64,000 bases of DNA from Polyangiaceae bacterium (GTDB taxonomy: Bacteria; Myxococcota_A; Polyangia; Polyangiales; Polyangiaceae), in contig JAICTZ010000004.1 in NCBI GenBank assembly GCA_025936115.1, positions 279,667-343,666 on the forward strand, given 5' to 3'. The translations under genes were made by a program, and so were the position numbers. Below are positions 18,911 through 26,575 of this stretch, in pieces. The notes under the pieces are model-generated. The model worked only from the letters and a program-made list of their open reading frames with translations. It had not been told where the DNA came from and searched no databases. The number at the start of each line of letters is the position of its first letter. The stretch's first letter is position 1.

Positions 18911-18947
18911 GCGTGACGACGCCGAACGCTGCACGGCGTCGTCACGC
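18911..18947. terminator. Strong hairpin after FAD monooxygenase
   Basis: A perfect 14-bp inverted repeat (GCGTGACGACGCCG / CGGCGTCGTCACGC) with a 9-nt loop lies 32 bp after the monooxygenase stop and before a convergent gene. No U-tract follows. It is the strongest simple stem I found in the window. Confidence 0.6.
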
Positions 18948-19142
18948 GCGGCCTAAAAGACGCCAGTGCGTCGTGTAGTACCCGTTGTACGTCGCGTTCA
19001 CGTTCGCGTTCACGTTCACGACGCGGGCCTTCACGGTGCTGCCGTCGTCCTAATGCGGAAAGAGGTTAGGCGGCTCCGAGCGCGCCTGGAAGGCGCCAAC
19101 CCCTCACACATCCCGTCCTCTTGGAAGAAGCGACGGACGACT

Positions 19143-19508
19143 TTACGTCGTGTAGAAGAACTCTTCCTTCGTGATCTTGCCGTCTTTCACCGTAAATAGG
19201 CCGATTTCGTTCATCGTGAAGCGACGGTTTTCCGGTTTGAACGTGACTTCGAAGCTGAAGCGCACCGCGAAACGATCGTCGTTCGGATACGGACCCTCGA
19301 CAGCCCCGCTATGCACGATGTGATTGTCCGCCCACCATTTGCTCTTCTCGCGGATCGCGTCGAGCCCGCGTGACGCGCGGTCCTTTCCTGGTGGCCCACC
19401 CGCCTCCACGCTCACGGCGTCAGGCGCGAAGAGCTCGCGCAGGCACTCCTCGTTTTTGTGTTCTTTCACGAGCTCGACGTAACGCTTTGCAACATCCAGG
19501 GTCGACAT
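19143..19508 (-). CDS. SnoaL-like (NTF2-fold) small protein
   Basis: This stand-alone 121-residue SnoaL-like domain has an N-terminal helix pair (LDVAKRYVELVKEHKNEECL), the EL(F)APDAVSVE strand, IREKSKWWADNH, and a C-terminal sheet ending in VKDGKITKEEFFYTT. Family members act as small-molecule cyclases, isomerases or ligand-binding proteins in the cytoplasm. Start ATG 19508 leaves a full-length domain. It is transcribed toward the FAD monooxygenase and away from the Hint lipoprotein, and no partner gene is obvious. It differs clearly in sequence from the SnoaL-like protein at 1848-2237. Confidence 0.75.
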   Translation of the reverse strand: MSTLDVAKRYVELVKEHKNEECLRELFAPDAVSVEAGGPPGKDRASRGLDAIREKSKWWADNHIVHSGAVEGPYPNDDRFAVRFSFEVTFKPENRRFTMNEIGLFTVKDGKITKEEFFYTT

Positions 19509-19588
19509 GACGGGCCTCGCTTGGTTGAAGACGTCTTATCGGTCGGATTGCGCCGAACGCAAGGGGCGCGGGACACCGCGAATCGATG

Positions 19589-19594
19589 TAGACT
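19589..19594 (+). promoter_or_regulatory. TAGACT -10-like box, leaderless start candidate
   Basis: TAGACT ends 6 nt before the ATG of the Hint lipoprotein, and no Shine-Dalgarno is present. The spacing would put the transcription start at or next to the ATG. Confidence 0.4.
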
Positions 19595-19600
19595 CGCCGC

Positions 19601-20788
19601 ATGAGCCGCACACGCACGTACTGCTCGAGGTTGCTGGCTATTTTGCCCTGCGCAGCGCTCGCGTGTGGGGGCGAGAGCAAAGACAATCCGGGAGCCGCGG
19701 GCACTACGGCAACGGGCGGCGGCGGTGGCTCGAGCGGCGGCGGAACGGGCGGCAGCTCAGGGACCGGGGGGTCGAGCGCGGGCGGCGCCGGTGGCACGAG
19801 CGACGCGGGCGGCTCAGCCGGCACGGGCGGCTCAGCCGGCACGTCGGGCGCTGTTTGCCCGAAAGAGCCACCCGCCGACGGCAGCGTCTGTTCGACGCGG
19901 ACCGACGAGCAGGGCTTTGCCCGCGCCACCTGCACGTTCGGCGACGATCCGCGCCCGAGCTGCCGGACCATGGCGCTCTGCACGCAAGGGCACTGGCAGC
20001 TGACGCCACCGGACGCTCAGGAGTGCAGCGCTCCCCCGATGCCGGCCGCGTGCCCTTCGGCGCCTCCCGCCGTCGGCAGCACGTGCTCCGACGGGACGCT
20101 CGAGTGCTGGTACGACGACGGCACGCACTGCGCGTGCAGTCCCTGTCGCGGCGGCTCGGAGTATCCTTTGTGTCAAACGATCGATCCGCCCGAGTGGGCG
20201 TGCGGCACTCCGCCCGCCGGCTGCCCGAATCCGTTGCCGCAAGCGGGCGAGCCGTGCAGCGACCCCGAGCTCTCGTGCGGACCGAGTTGTGAAGACCCCA
20301 TCCGGTGCGAAGGCGGCGTTTGGGTGTACGACCAGATCAACTGCCCGATCTGCGCCTCACCGGACACGCCAATCGCAACTCCGGAGGGTGATAAGGCCAT
20401 CGCCGAGCTCCGTGCGGGCGATCTCGTTTACAGCGTGGACCAGGCGGCCGTCAGCGCCGTGCCGTTGCTGCGCGTCGGCAGCACCCCCGTCGTCGGACAC
20501 CGCGTCGTCAGGGTCCGGCTCGACAGCGGCGTCGTGCTCGAGCTGAGCCCCGGTCATCCGACGGCAGACGGCCGACCATTTTCGTCGTTGACGGCGGGCA
20601 GCCAACTCGACGATCGGCACAGCGTGCTCGAAGCGGAGCTCGTGCCGTACCGCTACGCGCGCACCTACGACATTCTCCCGGCATCGAGTACGGGAACGTA
20701 CTTCGCTGGAGGCGCGCTGGTCGGCAGCACGCTCGCGACGAGGCGCCCGGCCAGCGTGGTGGCGCCTTCGCAAGACTCACCCGAGTAG
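19601..20788 (+). CDS. Lipoprotein with C-terminal Hint (Hedgehog/intein) domain
   Basis: This 395-residue protein has a signal peptide ending in lipobox ALAC and a Gly/Ser linker (~25-85). A Cys-rich region (~85-250) follows, with repeated short modules such as PPADGSVCSTRTD and PPAVGSTCSDGTLECWY. The last ~130 residues look like a Hint domain: CASPDTPIATPEGDKAIAEL (N-terminal splice-type Cys followed by the usual T.P.G...I.ELR.GD), a block-B-like SPGHPTADGRPF, and C-terminal TYDILPASSTGTYFAGGALV. The usual terminal HN/C pair is absent. Hint domains cleave themselves at the N-terminal cysteine, so this one might release or lipid-tag the upstream part on the surface. It overlaps the convergent neighbour by 12 bp. 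Confidence 0.8.
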   Translation: MSRTRTYCSRLLAILPCAALACGGESKDNPGAAGTTATGGGGGSSGGGTGGSSGTGGSSAGGAGGTSDAGGSAGTGGSAGTSGAVCPKEPPADGSVCSTRTDEQGFARATCTFGDDPRPSCRTMALCTQGHWQLTPPDAQECSAPPMPAACPSAPPAVGSTCSDGTLECWYDDGTHCACSPCRGGSEYPLCQTIDPPEWACGTPPAGCPNPLPQAGEPCSDPELSCGPSCEDPIRCEGGVWVYDQINCPICASPDTPIATPEGDKAIAELRAGDLVYSVDQAAVSAVPLLRVGSTPVVGHRVVRVRLDSGVVLELSPGHPTADGRPFSSLTAGSQLDDRHSVLEAELVPYRYARTYDILPASSTGTYFAGGALVGSTLATRRPASVVAPSQDSPE

Positions 20789-21655
20789 CTGCCCGCGCCG
20801 TCGGACGGCGGCTTCGAGCGCCGCGCGGCCGTCGCCGACGAAGCCGTGTCCCGCCCGGTCGTGATAGGTGAGCACCGTTTCGGCGGGCCATTTCAGGATC
20901 GCGCGCCAGCAGGCGTCGACGACGGCGGCGTCGGCGACCTTGCGCGCGTCCTTGAAGAGGTAAACGGAGTCGGGAATGACCATGCTTTTCACGAGCCCGG
21001 GGAGCTTTCGGTGCTCGGCGCGCGGATACATCCACCCGAGGTTCTCGCCGCCGATGAGCGTGCGTGTCGGGACATGGAAGGTCCAGAGTTCGTCGACCGG
21101 ATCTTTCATGCGAAAGAGCATGGCGAGCATGAGATTGAGCAGCATGAGAAGGCCGTCGCCGCCGCCTTCGCCGGGTGAGTGGTGGTCCGGCGGGCCAAAT
21201 AGTCCGCGAAAGGAGACGAACTCGAGCTGACCGCGCAGCTCGGGGAGCACGGCGGCCGGATCGAAGGTCGAGACACGCGGCATGGCCAAGAGCTTCTTGC
21301 CGCTAGCGGTGCGCGGGATGCGTTCGGGCCCGACCAAGACGGAAGCGCCCGGGAACGCCTCGACCCACGGCGGCAAGAGCACGTGGTGCCCCCCACCGGG
21401 TGAGAGCACGTAGCGGACGCCAAGACCCGTTTGCTCCTCGAGCCGCTGCACTTCTGCGATGGCGCCCGCGTCGACGCCGTTGATGACGAGCAGCCGTGGC
21501 GCACCGTCTTCGACGATGCGAAAGACCAAGCAGCGATTGTTGATGGCGGGGAATTGCCGCGAACCGCCGGGGTGGTGCTCCGTCGCGATGATCCAGAAGC
21601 CGTCGGCGACTTCGGCTGCAACGCCGGGGCGCTCGCGAGAAAGCTCGATCGTCAT
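20777..21655 (-). CDS. Metallo-hydrolase-fold-like conserved protein (DUF4336-related?)
   Basis: This cytoplasmic protein has 292 residues and no signal peptide. The middle contains GGGHHVLLPPWVEAFPGASV followed by GPERIPRT, and a later segment LWTFHVPTRTLIGGENLGWM. The layout (strand, GGGHH, then 'FP.A.V..G...') recalls DUF4336 and other metallo-beta-lactamase-fold proteins that lack the full zinc site, and it parallels the gene at 38612-39310. The last ~60 residues (DACWRAILKWPAETVLTYHD) form the final alpha/beta unit. GGAGAAG precedes the ATG at 21655. Function unknown. Confidence 0.65.
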   Translation of the reverse strand: MTIELSRERPGVAAEVADGFWIIATEHHPGGSRQFPAINNRCLVFRIVEDGAPRLLVINGVDAGAIAEVQRLEEQTGLGVRYVLSPGGGHHVLLPPWVEAFPGASVLVGPERIPRTASGKKLLAMPRVSTFDPAAVLPELRGQLEFVSFRGLFGPPDHHSPGEGGGDGLLMLLNLMLAMLFRMKDPVDELWTFHVPTRTLIGGENLGWMYPRAEHRKLPGLVKSMVIPDSVYLFKDARKVADAAVVDACWRAILKWPAETVLTYHDRAGHGFVGDGRAALEAAVRRRGQLLG

Positions 21656-21732
21656 GCTGAAGTCTTCTCCGTGAGTCGTTGCATCAGCCGACTCTCGGAG
21701 ATCTCAACGTTCGGAGCTATGGGGCAGATACC

Positions 21733-23259
21733 CTAGACGGGCGCGATTCCCGCCTTCATGGCGATCATGGTGGCGGCGGCTCGCGTGCTGACGCCCAGCT
21801 TTTCGAGGACGTGTTGCACGTGATGCCCTGCCGTCTTGGTCGAGATGTCGAGGGCGCTGGCGATTTCCTTGTTGGTGAGGCCCTGAACGAGCAGCCGCAG
21901 CACCTCGAGCTCGCGGTCGGTCAGGCCGCTCGGGCGCTCCGGTGACCGCACCGCATGACCTGCCGCTCCCAGCACGGCCGCAACGGCCTCGGGACAGAGC
22001 TCGACACGCGTTGCCATCGCCGTGAGCTCCGAAGCAGCGCGATCCGCGTCGAGAGCGGCGCGATGCGGCCGCGCTTCACGCATGGCTTGGTAAACGTCGG
22101 CTGCGGCGAGCACCCGCGCCGGCATGCCGCACGAGACTGCCGAGAGACGCCGGTGGTAACCCGCACCGTCGAGTCGCTCATGGGCAAGCGTCGCGATCTC
22201 GGCCACGGCGGAGAGCGCTGGCGAGCGCGCCAAGACTCGCTCGCCCACGTAGGAATGCAGGCGAATCCGCTCGCGCTCACCGTCGGTCAACGGCCCGGAC
22301 TTGTCCCAGATGGCTGCGGTCGTCGCGACGCGCCCGACGTCGTGAACCAGGCCCGCGCGCGCGACCGTGCGCTCGAGCTCGGCACCGAGACCAAGGCGCC
22401 GAGCCGCCGCGCTCGCCAAGCTCGACACACCCGTCGAGTGCGTCCGCGTGAAGCGACACTTGAGGTCGGCAAAGTGCGCGATGGCGCAGAGTCCCTCGTC
22501 GATTGCCTCGTCGTTGACGACTCGCCACGGCTCGGGCTCGGCGGCAAGCGCTGCGGCCCACGGCGACGGCTCGTCGAGCGGCGCGCACAGCTTGGCGGCA
22601 GCGCGCGTGAATCGCTCGACCAACGCCGGATCGAGACCACGTTTGGCGCGCGTGCGCGTGAGCGCCACGGCGCCGTCCACCCCGCCGAGCCGATGTCCGA
22701 TGTTGGCGTCGATGGCGACGAGCGCGATGCGCATCGCGAGCGCGATGGCCTCGCCCTTGACCTTGACTGGCTTGCCGCTGCCGTCCCAGCGCTCGAACGC
22801 CTGAAACAGCGCCGCGCGGAACACGTCGTCGAAACCGAAACGCTCGGCCAGATGCACCGCCACTTCGCAGTGCGCGCGCCCGACCTCGAGCGCAGCCGTA
22901 AGCTTCGTGAAGGCTCGCGCAACGGCGGCAAGCCCGCCGAGCGGACCGTGGCCGCGCCGCACGAGCCGCAACATGATGGGCAACATCTCGCGCGGCTCTC
23001 CCCAGTCGCGCCCGTAGGCTTCGGTGCCAAAGAGCACCTCGTCGCCGAGCGCGCTCGCGGCGGTGTGCGACTCTGCCGTGCACCCTGCCATGGCCAAGAG
23101 CGGCAGGTAAAAGGCGTCGTGCGCGGTCTTTCCGTCGGTCTTGAGTTCCCGAGCCAAGCCCACGGCGAGCGTCGCACCGCGCAGTGCGTGATAGTCGGGT
23201 AAGCCCGTACCGGCGTCGACGGCGAGGGAGAGCGTGCCGATGAGCTCCGCGAGCCGCAT
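21733..23259 (-). CDS. HD-GYP-like phosphohydrolase with LuxR DNA-binding domain
   Basis: This regulator has 508 residues. The first ~270 form a helical sensor-like region with an HD-like fold. At about 290-400 is a second, catalytic-looking HD unit: AGLVHDVGRVA, then AHERLDGAGYHR and ADVYQAMREARPHR, which mirrors HHE/DGxGYP/RPYR of HD-GYP cyclic-di-GMP phosphodiesterases in a diverged form. The C-terminus (~440-505) is a LuxR/FixJ helix-turn-helix (LTDRELEVLRLLVQGLTNKE...VQHVLEKLGV). The combination suggests a transcription factor controlled by nucleotide turnover. The stop of the SRPBCC gene upstream is only 5 bp away, so both share a transcript. Confidence 0.85.
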   Translation of the reverse strand: MRLAELIGTLSLAVDAGTGLPDYHALRGATLAVGLARELKTDGKTAHDAFYLPLLAMAGCTAESHTAASALGDEVLFGTEAYGRDWGEPREMLPIMLRLVRRGHGPLGGLAAVARAFTKLTAALEVGRAHCEVAVHLAERFGFDDVFRAALFQAFERWDGSGKPVKVKGEAIALAMRIALVAIDANIGHRLGGVDGAVALTRTRAKRGLDPALVERFTRAAAKLCAPLDEPSPWAAALAAEPEPWRVVNDEAIDEGLCAIAHFADLKCRFTRTHSTGVSSLASAAARRLGLGAELERTVARAGLVHDVGRVATTAAIWDKSGPLTDGERERIRLHSYVGERVLARSPALSAVAEIATLAHERLDGAGYHRRLSAVSCGMPARVLAAADVYQAMREARPHRAALDADRAASELTAMATRVELCPEAVAAVLGAAGHAVRSPERPSGLTDRELEVLRLLVQGLTNKEIASALDISTKTAGHHVQHVLEKLGVSTRAAATMIAMKAGIAPV

Positions 23260-23264
23260 GCTGC

Positions 23265-23705
23265 TTACGAAGCTTCCAGCAGAGTCTTGATACGGGCGAG
23301 GTCCTTCACGTTCGCTCGGCGCATCGCCGCCGCCATCAACGGGCCGACCAGCTTCGAGAATCCCCGCGGCTCACCTCGGTTGCGGAGCGTCATTTTCGTC
23401 GCGTTCTCGCCCGCGCTTTCCCAGGTGTAAGTCGTCTCCATCGGGAAGGGTCCCTGGGCCGTGCGCATGACCAGGCGCTCGCCGGGAACCAGCTCGACCA
23501 CCTCGTACGTGTAGACGAGCCGTCGCCCGAGAAAGTGAGCCACGAACGCAAGGCGCGAGCCCACGGCCAGTGGCGGTGGAGTTTGCCACTCCACGGAGTC
23601 GATATTGACGTACCACGCGCGAGCGTTCGACGGGTCGGCGGCGTAGGCCGCCACGCGACTGCGGGGCCGCTCGATCACGACTTCGGTACGCACGTCGACT
23701 GGCAT
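23265..23705 (-). CDS. SRPBCC-fold protein
   Basis: This is a 146-residue START/Bet v1-like (SRPBCC) domain. It begins DVRTEVVIERPRSRVAAYAA, the usual first strand and helix, followed by the W-containing strand VEWQTPPPLAVGSRLAFVAH and the C-terminal long helix GFSKLVGPLMAAAMRRANV. Such proteins bind hydrophobic ligands in a deep pocket or act as CoxG-like or polyketide cyclases. A GAGGGA element lies 7 nt before the ATG at 23705. It is the first gene of a two-gene unit with the HD/LuxR regulator 5 bp downstream; a role as ligand carrier for that regulator is inference. Confidence 0.8.
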   Translation of the reverse strand: MPVDVRTEVVIERPRSRVAAYAADPSNARAWYVNIDSVEWQTPPPLAVGSRLAFVAHFLGRRLVYTYEVVELVPGERLVMRTAQGPFPMETTYTWESAGENATKMTLRNRGEPRGFSKLVGPLMAAAMRRANVKDLARIKTLLEAS

Positions 23706-23781
23706 GCTTCGTCCCTCGATGGGTCGCGCGCCAATCTAGCACACCGTCTCGAGGCTTCGCCGCAACGCGGCCCTCACGGCT

Positions 23782-24213
23782 TCAGAGGGAGCCAGTTTGG
23801 GCTTGCGCGTGCTGGCGCTCGAGCACGAGCGAGGTGAGCGGTCCCACGATGAGCCACTGGACGGCCGTGAACGCGGTTTCGATCAGCAGGTACGCTGGGA
23901 CGGAGGTCATCACGTTCTTGGCCGCCACGGCGATGGTCGTGAAGCTCCAAGAGAGCGCGGCTCCGAACGCCGCGTAGCGCAGACCACGACCGGACGCCGT
24001 CGCGATGCGACGCGCGAAAACCCCATCATAAATCCAGCCAAACAGCACGGCCTGAATCGACATCGATAGAAACCCGAACGGGATGATCACGTCGTGCCGG
24101 TACATGGCGAGAGCGGCGTAGTAGCCCTTGAAAAAGACGAGGTGCCAAAAAAATCCGAGCAAGAACGTGGGGACGAGATAGGCCAGCGCGGCGATGCCGA
24201 TGCGTTTGATCAT
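23782..24213 (-). CDS. Four-helix membrane protein (DUF1761/DUF2177-like)
   Basis: This small inner-membrane protein has 143 residues and about four hydrophobic helices: IGIAALAYLVPTFLLGFFWH, the segment around FLSMSIQAVLFGWIYDGVF, LRYAAFGAALSWSFTTIAVA, and the C-terminal AYLLIETAFTAVQWLIVGPL. The short loops and FWHLVFFKGYY turn resemble DUF1761/DUF2177 proteins of unknown function. The start overlaps the stop of the AHSA1 gene (ATGA at 24210-24213), making it the third gene of the ArsR-AHSA1 operon. This gene order recurs in many bacteria, so a joint role in responding to a lipophilic ligand is plausible but unproven. Confidence 0.75.
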   Translation of the reverse strand: MIKRIGIAALAYLVPTFLLGFFWHLVFFKGYYAALAMYRHDVIIPFGFLSMSIQAVLFGWIYDGVFARRIATASGRGLRYAAFGAALSWSFTTIAVAAKNVMTSVPAYLLIETAFTAVQWLIVGPLTSLVLERQHAQAQTGSL

Positions 24214-24671
24214 GATTGGCTCCCTAGGGTCGTGATGAGTCGTTCGAGGAGAGCGAGCGCGCCTGCCCAACCCTCCGTATGGCGAGTCACCGCATCCTCT
24301 CGCCCGAATTTGTCGTGCAGGATCACGAGCTCCGCCTCCGCGCCGAGCGACGTGATGCTGACCGTGACCTCGGAGGCGATGCCGGCGTGCACGTCCGGGG
24401 GTTCGATCAGCCAGGAGAAGACCAAGCGGGCGGGGCGCTCAATCGAGCGAAACGTGCCGCCGACGAGCATGCGCTGCCCGTCGGGAACGTCGTAGGCGAA
24501 ACGGTAGGCGCCCCCCACGCGGAAATCGAAGCCGAGCACCGTCAACTTCACGTCGGGCGACGGCCTCAGCCAGCGCGCGACGAGCTCGGCGTCGGCGAAC
24601 GCGGCGAACACTCGTTCGGCCGATGCGCTCAAGCGACGGCGGATTTCGACGCGCCGAGCCTGCTGCTTCAT
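24210..24671 (-). CDS. AHSA1/SRPBCC-fold protein
   Basis: This 153-residue AHSA1-type START-like domain opens with RRVEIRRRLSASAERVFAAF (conserved first strand and helix with the 'A..VF.A..D' pattern). WLRPSPDVKLTVLGFDFRVG, the glycine turn GGAYRFAYDVPDG, and a C-terminal TEGWAGALALLERLI helix follow. The family binds small hydrophobic ligands and is very often encoded next to an ArsR repressor, as here. Both gene junctions are ATGA overlaps, so translation is coupled through three genes. The start ATG 24671 is set by the overlap with the upstream stop. Confidence 0.88.
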   Translation of the reverse strand: MKQQARRVEIRRRLSASAERVFAAFADAELVARWLRPSPDVKLTVLGFDFRVGGAYRFAYDVPDGQRMLVGGTFRSIERPARLVFSWLIEPPDVHAGIASEVTVSITSLGAEAELVILHDKFGREDAVTRHTEGWAGALALLERLITTLGSQS

Positions 24672-24997
24672 CTCGCCGTGTCCTTGAGGAGCTGATCGAG
24701 CTGATCGACCGCGCCCGTCCAGAAGCGCTGATGGCGCGTGATCCAATCACCGGCCTCTTGCAGCCCGCTCTGCCGCAAGCGAAAGCGGTGCACGCGTCCC
24801 TCGACGGAGCGCTCGATGAGCTTCGCGCGCTCGAGCACCTTCAGGTGACGCGAGATGGTGGGCTGCGCGGAGCGAAATTGCTTGCCGAGCTCGCCGGCGC
24901 TGCGCGCCTCGCCCGTCGCGAGCGCGTGGATCATCGAGCGACGCGTACGGTCAGCGAGAGCCCGAAATGCGCGGTCGAGCGTGGCAGCACTTTGCAT
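24668..24997 (-). CDS. ArsR-family winged-helix repressor
   Basis: This is a 109-residue ArsR/SmtB-type winged helix. Helix 1 is LDRAFRALADRTRRSMIHAL. The recognition helix lies in SAGELGKQFRSAQPTISRHL, followed by LKVLERAKLIERSVEGRVHR (wing). No Cys-rich metal site is present, in line with the non-metal subgroup coupled to AHSA1 proteins. ATG 24997 gives the normal N-terminus; the frame extends 12 codons upstream through a palindrome that is more likely its operator. It heads the three-gene operon and probably represses it. Confidence 0.88.
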   Translation of the reverse strand: MQSAATLDRAFRALADRTRRSMIHALATGEARSAGELGKQFRSAQPTISRHLKVLERAKLIERSVEGRVHRFRLRQSGLQEAGDWITRHQRFWTGAVDQLDQLLKDTAR

Positions 24998-25011
24998 AGC
25001 TAAATGGCTAT
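24996..25011. promoter_or_regulatory. Putative ArsR operator at the start of the operon
   Basis: The 16-base inverted repeat ATAGC-taaatg-GCTAT overlaps the ArsR start codon and lies within the only A/T-rich patch nearby. Autorepression through a short AT-rich palindrome at the promoter/start is normal for this family. Confidence 0.45.
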
Positions 25012-25073
25012 ATGTTTCGGACGGCGCCGTCAAGCCCCGAGTGGCGGCGCCCGCGCCGCAGCGCGCGGCGCGA

Positions 25074-25439
25074 TTAACCCGAGCTCGTAGCCGGGCGCGG
25101 GTGCATGTCCGTGACTTGAATGAGCTCGACGGTGCCCTCGCCCATGGAGAGCGTCAGCTTGGCCCGAGCGATCGCTTCCTCTTTCGACGCGACGTCGATG
25201 AGCAGAAAGCCGCCCGCGGCGAGCCAGCCGTCGCCGGCGGGCGGATCCTCGATCGTCACTTGGCCTGCCCTCGCCGTGACGCGCGCCGCTGCCGTGGCGC
25301 GTTTGCCGAGGCCGCCCGCGGCGACGAGCTTGCCCGACGCGAATTCGTCGTCGAGTATTTTGCGTATCTTGGCGCGGTGCTCCGGATCGGGCGGTGCCGA
25401 GCGTTCGCCGAGGCTCATGGTCAAAAGCAGGAAGCGCAT
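25074..25439 (-). CDS. YciI/DGPF-domain protein
   Basis: This 121-residue ferredoxin-like protein of the YciI (DGPF) family opens MRFLLLTMSLGERS. It continues with a helix (HRAKIRKILDDEFASGKLVA), the variant core AAGGLG, and TIEDPPAGDGWLAAGGFLLIDV, where family members normally read 'DGPF...E..GGF.ii'. The catalytic-type Asp/His pair of classical YciI is not clear. Its DGPF relatives often accompany ECF sigma factors, but here it is the last gene of a peroxiredoxin-DsbA-YciI run (8 bp gap). Function unknown beyond the fold. Confidence 0.8.
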   Translation of the reverse strand: MRFLLLTMSLGERSAPPDPEHRAKIRKILDDEFASGKLVAAGGLGKRATAAARVTARAGQVTIEDPPAGDGWLAAGGFLLIDVASKEEAIARAKLTLSMGEGTVELIQVTDMHPRPATSSG

Positions 25440-25447
25440 GGCGTTCT

Positions 25448-25984
25448 TCAGCGCTCCGTCTGGGCGAGCGCGCCGCCCAGCGTGTCTTCGTCGAACGCTC
25501 CGTCGTGGCGCCGCCCGTCGATGAAGAAGGTGGGTGTGCCGTTCACTCCGCTGCGCACGCCACTCGTAAAATCGGAGCGAATGCGCTCGAGGTAGCGGTG
25601 CTCGCCGATGGCATCTCGCACCGCGACGGCATCGAGGTGCACGCTGCCGGCGATGGCAAGGAAGGCCTCCGCGCCGAAAGACTCCGGGCCGTGCTGGCGC
25701 GACCACGCGAAGATCGCGTGATGCGCCTCCCAGAACTTGCCCTGCGCTGCCGCGGCCTCGGCTAGCTCGGCGGCCCCTTCGGCTGCCGGATGGATCTCTT
25801 GCAGCGGAAAGTTCCGGAACACGAACGCGAGCTCGGAGCCGAACCGCTTTTGGAGGGCGCGCACCACCGGCTCGGCCGCGGCGCAATGCGGACATTGGTA
25901 GTCACCGTATTCCACCAAGGTCACGCGCGCGTTCGGGCCACCGGCGCTGTGGTCGTGCTCGGAAACGGGTGGTTTGAGCGTCAT
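25448..25984 (-). CDS. DsbA-like thioredoxin-fold protein
   Basis: This 178-residue thioredoxin-fold protein of the DsbA/Thioredoxin_4 type has active site CPHC in VTLVEYGDYQCPHCAAAEPV (about residue 30), an inserted helical domain, and the cis-proline loop GVNGTPTFFIDG near 148. No signal peptide is present, so it should act in the cytoplasm, unlike classical periplasmic DsbA. Its start overlaps the peroxiredoxin stop (ATGA at 25981-25984), which points to a role as redox partner for that enzyme. This is supported by coupling only. Confidence 0.88.
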   Translation of the reverse strand: MTLKPPVSEHDHSAGGPNARVTLVEYGDYQCPHCAAAEPVVRALQKRFGSELAFVFRNFPLQEIHPAAEGAAELAEAAAAQGKFWEAHHAIFAWSRQHGPESFGAEAFLAIAGSVHLDAVAVRDAIGEHRYLERIRSDFTSGVRSGVNGTPTFFIDGRRHDGAFDEDTLGGALAQTER

Positions 25985-26448
25985 GTGTGTTTCTCCAATG
26001 CCTCGAGCGCGTCCAAAATGCCGTCGGCACCAGGGTTTACCTCGATGGGCGACAAGTAACTCCAGCGAATGATCGAGCTGCGATCGATCACGAACAAGGC
26101 GCGCTCAGTCACGCCGTCGCTCTCGCGATAGGCGCCGTAGGCACGCGCGACGGCGCCCTTGGGCTCGAAATCCGCAAGCAACGGAAAGTGCAGGTTACGA
26201 GCCTTGGCGAACGCAGCGTGACACCAGATGCCGTCCACCGAGATGCCGAGCAGGTTCGCGTCCAAGCGACGAAACTCGCTCAAGGTCTCGTTGTAGAGCG
26301 CCATCTGATCGCCGCAGACGGGGCTGAAGTCGGCGGGATAAAAGGCGAGCACGACGATCTTTCCGCGGAGCTGCGACAGTCCGAGCGAGGCGCCTGGACC
26401 GGTCGGTAACGTGAAGTCGGGCGCTGCAATGCCGGATTGGAGAACCAT
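25981..26448 (-). CDS. AhpC/TSA-type peroxiredoxin
   Basis: This cytosolic peroxiredoxin has 155 residues and reduces peroxides through the peroxidatic cysteine in FYPADFSPVCGDQMALYNET (near residue 47). The N-terminal strand IAAPDFTLPTGPGASLGLSQ, the R-containing loop DRSSIIRWSYLSP, and VNPGADGILDALEALEK complete the fold. A second cysteine in DGIWCHAAFAKA could act as resolving partner. I start at ATG 26448, which has AAGGGA about 9 nt upstream, rather than GTG 26490. It leads a translationally coupled peroxiredoxin-DsbA-YciI operon, divergent from the alpha/beta hydrolase. Confidence 0.88.
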   Translation of the reverse strand: MVLQSGIAAPDFTLPTGPGASLGLSQLRGKIVVLAFYPADFSPVCGDQMALYNETLSEFRRLDANLLGISVDGIWCHAAFAKARNLHFPLLADFEPKGAVARAYGAYRESDGVTERALFVIDRSSIIRWSYLSPIEVNPGADGILDALEALEKHT

Positions 26449-26575
26449 TTGGAATGTCCCTTGCCCCGGAGCATCCGCTCGGGCGTTCACGGCGGCAAGT
26501 GCTTCGGGATGATCCGAGACAGATCGCCACGCACGATCTCCGAACCAAGGTGATTACATTCCCCGAGACGCCACC

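Noticed and set aside
18966..19035. CGTTCACGTT-type short tandem repeats
   Set aside because: The run is short and irregular, and no function or homologous copy is seen elsewhere in the window.
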